From: RYN-230 sp963851025
Lineage (GTDB): Bacteria; Actinomycetota; Actinomycetes; Streptosporangiales; Streptosporangiaceae
Length of the DNA stretch: 64,000 nucleotides
Direction: 5' to 3'
Assembly: GCA_963851025.1 (NCBI GenBank)
Contig: CAWKOA010000026.1
Location: 69,344 to 133,343, forward strand
The translations under genes and the position numbers were made by a program. The notes under the pieces were generated by a model that saw only the letters and a program-made list of their open reading frames with translations, did no database searches and had not been told where the DNA came from. Shown here in pieces: positions 60,356 to 64,000 of the stretch. Numbering within the stretch: position 1 is the stretch's first letter; every line of letters begins with the position of its first letter.

Positions 60356-60595
60356 TCCGCCTACCGGGTGAGCTGACGGGTTCGGGCTGTGGAAGATGCC
60401 CTACGGCCGGATCACGGTACGGCCGGCCGCGTCGCGGTGACCGCGGCGTAGCGAGCCCTGGCGTGACCTGGCCGATTCACCCCTGAAGGACTCATCGTTC
60501 CGGGCTTGGGCCCCGGGACAGTCCTCCGGTGGGTCCCCGGCTCTCCGGCTGGCCGTCCTATGCCAGCGCGAAGACTCGGCGGTGGCCGGCCGCCG
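60356..60595 (-). ncRNA. Cyclic-di-AMP riboswitch (ydaO-yuaA type)
   Basis: The leader in the gene sense contains, in order, CCGCCGAGUC, CCGGAGAGCCGGGGACCCA, CAGGGGUGAAUCGGCC, CGUAGGGCAU and CCCGAACCCGUCAGCU, ending shortly before the GAAGAAGGAGC site of the NlpC/P60 gene. These are the hallmarks of ydaO riboswitches, which in actinobacteria control resuscitation factors and NlpC/P60 hydrolases and turn them off with c-di-AMP. Boundaries are approximate. The remaining 60596-60828 holds nothing recognisable. Confidence 0.82.
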
Positions 60596-60828
60596 TCACC
60601 ATAGTGGTGGCTGGGGAGCGAACCGACCGGGGCTGACACTAGTGAAGGCCGCAAGGTGAATTCAACCGCTTCGCGAACTCCCGTGACCTGCTTGACCATC
60701 GCCAGGCGTTTCGGTTCCCGCAGAATGCCTGCCGGGACTGGGATTCCGGGCCGCCGGCCGGGCCGGCGCGGGCCGGTCTTCCCCGGGACGCGGGCGTGTC
60801 CTGATCACGGTGCGTGCCGGTGCCGGTC

Positions 60829-61017
60829 TCAGGACGCCTTGGCCGACGGGCGCAGCAGCAGCGGCGGGACCAGCCGCGCATCGGCGAGGACCCGCAGCGC
60901 CCGCTGCTCGGCGGGGTCGAGGTCGGCTACCGGCTCCGCGCCGGCGAGCAGCGCGGTGACCACGCAGTCCGCGCAGGCGATGTCACGCATCTCACAGCGA
61001 TCACATTCGATCAGCAT
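60829..61017 (-). CDS. Small Cys-rich conserved protein
   Basis: 62 residues: MLIECDRCEMRDIACADCVV, VADLDPAEQRALRVLADARL, VPPLLLRP. Four Cys in CxxC and CxxC pairs suggest a zinc or redox site. The ATG at 61017 is fixed by AGGAGGAGAG; the longer upstream frame is not conserved. A recurring actinobacterial family of unknown function. Confidence 0.75.
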   Translation of the reverse strand: MLIECDRCEMRDIACADCVVTALLAGAEPVADLDPAEQRALRVLADARLVPPLLLRPSAKAS

Positions 61018-61162
61018 CTCTCCTCCTCTGGCTGGCGGCCCGCCGGCCGGGCCAGGCAGCCCGGGCTGGTGGTCGCGGCACCCCGCTGAGGGGTGCATCG
61101 GGGCTCACGCTAGGCGGGGGTACTGACACTCCGCCGGCAGGCGGGCCTGGGATGATGCGGGC

Positions 61163-61903
61163 ATGCCCGACGACGACCGCAGCGCAGACCAGCTCCAGCG
61201 GCAGGCCTCGTCCTTCGGCGCCGCCGCGGGCGCCTACGAGCGTGGCAGGCCTCCTTACCCGCCCGAAGCGGTCGACTGGCTGCTGCCGGAGGACGCGTCG
61301 CGGGTGCTCGACCTCGGGGCCGGCACCGGCAAGCTGACCCGCCAGCTCCGCGGCCGCGGCCTGGACGTGGTCGCGGTCGAGCCCTCGGCGGGCATGCGCG
61401 AGCAGCTGGCCCGGGCGGTGCCGGACGTCGCCGTGTACGCCGGGACGGCGGAGGAGATCCCGCTGCCGGACGGCAGCGTCGACGCGGTGCTGGTCGCCCA
61501 GGCGTGGCACTGGGTGGACCGCAGCCGCGCGGTACCGGAGGTGGCCCGCGTGCTCGTCCCGGGCGGGCAGCTCGGCCTGGTCTGGAACATCCGCGATGAG
61601 CGGGAGGACTGGGTGGCCGAGCTGGGCCAGATCCTGCACGACCCGGGCGATCACCGCCGCGACGACCGCGGGATCATCGGCCCCCCGTTCGGGCCCGTCG
61701 AACACGGCGACGTGGAGTGGAAGCACCGGCTCGGCCCGGACGAGCTGATCGACCTGGCCGCCTCGCGCAGCTACGTGATCACCATGCCCGAGGAGCAGCG
61801 GGCCGCGGTGCTGGCCGGGGTGCGGCGCCTGGCCGGGCGGGCCGGGTCGGGTGAGCTGGTGCTGCCCTACGTGACCGAGTGCTACCGGGCCCGGCTGGGC
61901 TAA
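61163..61903 (+). CDS. SAM-dependent methyltransferase
   Basis: 246 residues, class I fold: RVLDLGAGTGKLTRQLRGRG (motif I), VVAVEPSAGMREQLA, DAVLVAQAWHWVDRS, VPGGQLGLVWNIRDER. It resembles UbiE/COQ5-like methyltransferases; the substrate is unknown. A GATGAT 6 nt before the ATG may be a weak -10. Confidence 0.9.
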   Translation: MPDDDRSADQLQRQASSFGAAAGAYERGRPPYPPEAVDWLLPEDASRVLDLGAGTGKLTRQLRGRGLDVVAVEPSAGMREQLARAVPDVAVYAGTAEEIPLPDGSVDAVLVAQAWHWVDRSRAVPEVARVLVPGGQLGLVWNIRDEREDWVAELGQILHDPGDHRRDDRGIIGPPFGPVEHGDVEWKHRLGPDELIDLAASRSYVITMPEEQRAAVLAGVRRLAGRAGSGELVLPYVTECYRARLG

Positions 61904-61910
61904 GCCGGGC

Positions 61911-61988
61911 TGCCGCCGGCGTGCCCTGGCCCGGACTGCCGCCGGCGTGCCCTGGCCCGGACTGCCGCCGGCGTGCCCTGGCCCGGAC
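61911..61988. repeat. 26-bp tandem repeat, three exact copies
   Basis: TGCCGCCGGCGTGCCCTGGC is the start of each 26-bp unit (61911, 61937, 61963). It lies between the methyltransferase stop and the exonuclease promoter. Confidence 0.93.
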
Positions 61989-62004
61989 TGTCGGTGGCCC
62001 GGCA

Positions 62005-62010
62005 TACCGT
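62005..62010 (+). promoter_or_regulatory. -10 element, leaderless geometry (exonuclease)
   Basis: TACCGT with 6 nt to the GTG at 62017. Confidence 0.5.
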
Positions 62011-62016
62011 GACAGC

Positions 62017-62715
62017 GTGATCATGCTCGACAGGCTGGTGCGGCGGCTGCGCCATCCCTGGACCCCCGGAATCCGGCGGCAGCCGCTCGGCGCGCTGGAC
62101 TTCGTGGTGGTCAACGTGGAGACCACGGGCTGGTCACCGGACGCCGCGGGCATCACCGAGATCGGCGCGGTCCGGCTGAGCGGCGGGCAGGTCCAGGGGG
62201 AGTTCGCCACCCTGGTCAACCCGGGCCGGCTGATCCCGCCGGACATTGTCGCCCTGACCGGCATCACCGAGGCCATGGTCGCCCACGCTCCCCCGGTCAC
62301 CGCCGTGCTGCCCGGCTTCCTGGACTTCGCCCGCGGGGCCGTGCTCACCGCGCACAACGCCCCTTTCGACGTCGGCTTCCTGACCGCGGCCTGTGCGGCC
62401 AGCGGGCGGCGGTGGCCCGCCCCGCCGGTGCTGGACACCGTCACGCTGGCCCGGCTGCTGCTCACCGCGGACGAGGTCCCGAACTGCAAGCTGGCCACGC
62501 TGGCGGATTTCTTCGGGGCGCCCGCCCTCCCGCACCATCGCGCGCTGGCCGACGCCCGGGCGACCGCGGCGGTGCTGGCGGCCCTGCTGGACCGGCTGCC
62601 CGCCACGGGCGTGCGGACCCTGGCCCAGCTCAGCGCCGCGGAACGGGCGGCCGCGCGGCAGGCTGCCCCCCGGCTCACCCCCGCCGCCGCGGACGGTCCG
62701 CGGGCCAGCCGGTGA
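62017..62715 (+). CDS. DnaQ/epsilon-like 3'-5' exonuclease
   Basis: 232 residues, DEDDh fold. Motif I reads VVVNVETTGWSPDAAG, with Asn where the first catalytic Asp is expected (DxE); motif II TAHNAPFDVGF and motif III HHRALADARAT are normal. Also ITEIGAVRLSGGQVQGEF and ALTGITEAMV. A C-terminal Ala-rich tail follows. If the Asn is real, activity may be reduced. Start GTG at 62017, or ATG two codons later. Confidence 0.85.
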   Translation: MIMLDRLVRRLRHPWTPGIRRQPLGALDFVVVNVETTGWSPDAAGITEIGAVRLSGGQVQGEFATLVNPGRLIPPDIVALTGITEAMVAHAPPVTAVLPGFLDFARGAVLTAHNAPFDVGFLTAACAASGRRWPAPPVLDTVTLARLLLTADEVPNCKLATLADFFGAPALPHHRALADARATAAVLAALLDRLPATGVRTLAQLSAAERAAARQAAPRLTPAAADGPRASR

Positions 62716-62797
62716 GCAGCGGTACGCTACGCGGGGCCGGCGGCCCGCAGGAGGCAGGCCGCCCGAGGGCCGGGTGCAGGCCTTAAGGAGGCGGCAG

Positions 62798-63082
62798 GTG
62801 ATCACCGCGATCGTTCTGTTGAAGGCCGATGTGGCGCGGATCCCCGAGACGGCGGAAGTAATCGCCCAGATCCCGCAGGTCAGCGAGGTCTACTCGGTGA
62901 CCGGTGAGTTCGACCTGGTGGCCCTGGTCCGGGTGCGCGCGCACGAGGAGCTGGCCGACGTGATCCCGGGCACGCTCAACCGGGTCGACGGTGTGACGCA
63001 CACCGAGACGCACATCGCGTTCCGCACCTATTCGCGGCACGACCTCGAGGCCGCGTTCGCACTCGGCTACGACGAAGGATGA
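62798..63082 (+). CDS. Lrp/AsnC-type ligand-binding (RAM) domain protein
   Basis: 94 residues, stand-alone RAM/ACT-like domain without HTH: ITAIVLLKADVARIPETAEV, YSVTGEFDLVALVRVRAHEE, VTHTETHIAFRTYS. It probably binds an amino acid and forms oligomers. The GTG at 62798 has TAAGGAGG 8 nt upstream. It converges on trpD, a neighbour known from Streptomyces. Confidence 0.9.
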   Translation: MITAIVLLKADVARIPETAEVIAQIPQVSEVYSVTGEFDLVALVRVRAHEELADVIPGTLNRVDGVTHTETHIAFRTYSRHDLEAAFALGYDEG

Positions 63083-63108
63083 GTTAGCCCGGGGGCCCCG
63101 CCAGCCAG

Positions 63109-64000
63109 CTAACCAGACTGGGCGAGCCGCTGGCTGTCGGCGACCCAGCGGTCCAGCAGGTCCGCCGCCGCCCCGGAATCGAGGGCCGTGCTGGCCCGGG
63201 CGAACGCCTCGGCCAGGGCCTTGTCCAGCGCGTCCGCGCCCGGGACCCCGGCGGACGCGGCCAGCGCCGCGGCCGCGTTGAGCAGCACCGTGTCCCGGAC
63301 CGGGCCCCGCTCCCCGCCCAGCACCGCGCGGGCGACGGCCGCGTTGTGCTCGCGGTCACCCCCGCGCAGGTCCCCGGTCCGGGCCCGGTCCAGCCCCAGC
63401 ACCGCGGGATCGAACACGGTCTGGGTCACCGCGCCGTCGTGCACCACCCAGACCGTTGAGGTGGTCGTGGGGGTCAGCTCGTCCAGCCCGTCGTCACCGT
63501 GGAAGACCAGCGCCGAGCAGCCGCGCCCGGCCAGCACCCCGGCGATGACCCCGCCCATCCGGGGGTCGGAGACGCCGACCGCCTGCGCCCCCGGCCGGGC
63601 CGGGTTGGACACCGGGCCGAGGGAGTTGAACACGGTCGGCACGCCGAGCTCGCCCCGGGCGACCGAGGCGTGCCTGAAGGCCGGGTGGTATAGCGGGGCG
63701 AACAGGAACGCGATCCCGGTCTCCTGCGCCAGCTGGGCGCTCGCCGCCGGGGGCAGGGTGATCGCGACGCCCAGCGCCTCGAGGACATCCGCGGCGCCGC
63801 AGGCGGACGAGGCGGCGCGGTTGCCGTGCTTGACCACCCGGGCGCCCGCCGCCGCCGTGACGATCGCCCCCATGGTGGAGATGTTCACCGTGTGCGCACC
63901 GTCCCCGCCGGTGCCGACCAGGTCCACGAGGTCGCCGGGTACGGCGATCGGCGTGGCCCGCCGCAGCATCACCTCAGAGAGCGCAGCCACCTCGGCCGGT
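63109..64000 (-). CDS. trpD: Anthranilate phosphoribosyltransferase, 5' end beyond the window
   Basis: Second step of tryptophan synthesis, from anthranilate and PRPP. The visible part (about 296 residues) has VGTGGDGAHTVNISTMGAIV, VVKHGNRAASSACGAADVLE, FLFAPLYHPAFRH, VFNSLGPVSNPARP and HGDDGLDELTPT. The frame is open to the window edge, so the N-terminal part with its start lies outside. It converges on the Lrp-type gene. Confidence 0.95.
   Translation of the reverse strand, partial: PAEVAALSEVMLRRATPIAVPGDLVDLVGTGGDGAHTVNISTMGAIVTAAAGARVVKHGNRAASSACGAADVLEALGVAITLPPAASAQLAQETGIAFLFAPLYHPAFRHASVARGELGVPTVFNSLGPVSNPARPGAQAVGVSDPRMGGVIAGVLAGRGCSALVFHGDDGLDELTPTTTSTVWVVHDGAVTQTVFDPAVLGLDRARTGDLRGGDREHNAAVARAVLGGERGPVRDTVLLNAAAALAASAGVPGADALDKALAEAFARASTALDSGAAADLLDRWVADSQRLAQSG

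Noticed and set aside
61911..61988. CRISPR-like repeat
   Set aside because: Contiguous copies without spacers.

Overview
The window is very GC-rich, densely coding DNA from a filamentous-type actinomycete. The markers for this are an mIHF gene, a BldD gene, GTG/TTG starts, many ATGA/GTGA start-stop overlaps, many probable leaderless promoters, a PASTA-linked Ser/Thr kinase next to an Rv2175c-type gene, a PimB-like mannosyltransferase and an NlpC/P60 wall hydrolase behind a c-di-AMP riboswitch. A class 1B PyrD with a PyrK partner, and the presence of ThiI, suggest a non-Streptomyces lineage such as Streptosporangiales. That placement is inference. No rRNA, tRNA, IS element, prophage or CRISPR array was seen.

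Layout. 1-12 kb: on the minus strand, mihF and then the pyrimidine operon pyrR-pyrB-pyrC-carA-carB-pyrK-pyrD-pyrF, translationally coupled by short overlaps from pyrR to pyrD, with a PyrR-binding hairpin directly before the pyrR ribosome binding site; bldD diverges from it. 12-20.6 kb: an SOS box between a HEPN-type gene and an acetyltransferase, metF, a flavin amine oxidase, an Rv2175c-like regulator, a ferredoxin-reductase-type flavoprotein and a PknL-like PASTA kinase. 20.8-25.9 kb: two polytopic glycosyltransferase-like proteins, endonuclease IV and a sulfite-oxidase-like molybdoenzyme. 26-30 kb: a DAHP synthase behind an aromatic-rich leader peptide and an intrinsic attenuator, a secreted propeller-like protein, and thiI. 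30-34.7 kb: VapBC, EthD, a DGPF/ECF42-type sigma factor pair, acetyltransferase pieces and a Doc-like toxin with a candidate antitoxin. 34.7-40.6 kb: acyl-CoA ligase, methyltransferase, CGNR zinc finger, and soxR divergent from an SDR-queA pair. 40.6-51.4 kb: a HAMP-repeat hybrid histidine kinase divergent from an ANTAR-GAF-PAS-SpoIIE phosphatase, pfkA divergent from glpK, a DUF4389 membrane protein and a PAP2 protein. 51-64 kb: plsC, a lipase-like hydrolase, small conserved proteins, metallophosphoesterase, long-chain acyl-CoA ligase, PimB-like mannosyltransferase, NlpC/P60, methyltransferase, DnaQ-like exonuclease, an Lrp-type ligand-binding protein and the 3' part of trpD. Parts of this last block recall the Streptomyces region around glkA-trpD from memory.

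A striking feature is the number of single-base frame breaks in otherwise well-conserved genes: carB (4), the PASTA kinase (at least 4 plus a stop), the first glycosyltransferase (4), glpK, an esterase, the hybrid kinase and others. About four fifths are one-base insertions. They hit genes that should be needed for growth, so consensus sequence error is the likeliest cause. Such genes are annotated across the breaks.

Visible control themes: PyrR translational repression, aromatic amino acid attenuation, a c-di-AMP riboswitch, SoxR-type operators, an SOS box, a BldD-like box, and about ten genes whose TANNNT -10 element lies 6-7 nt before the start codon.
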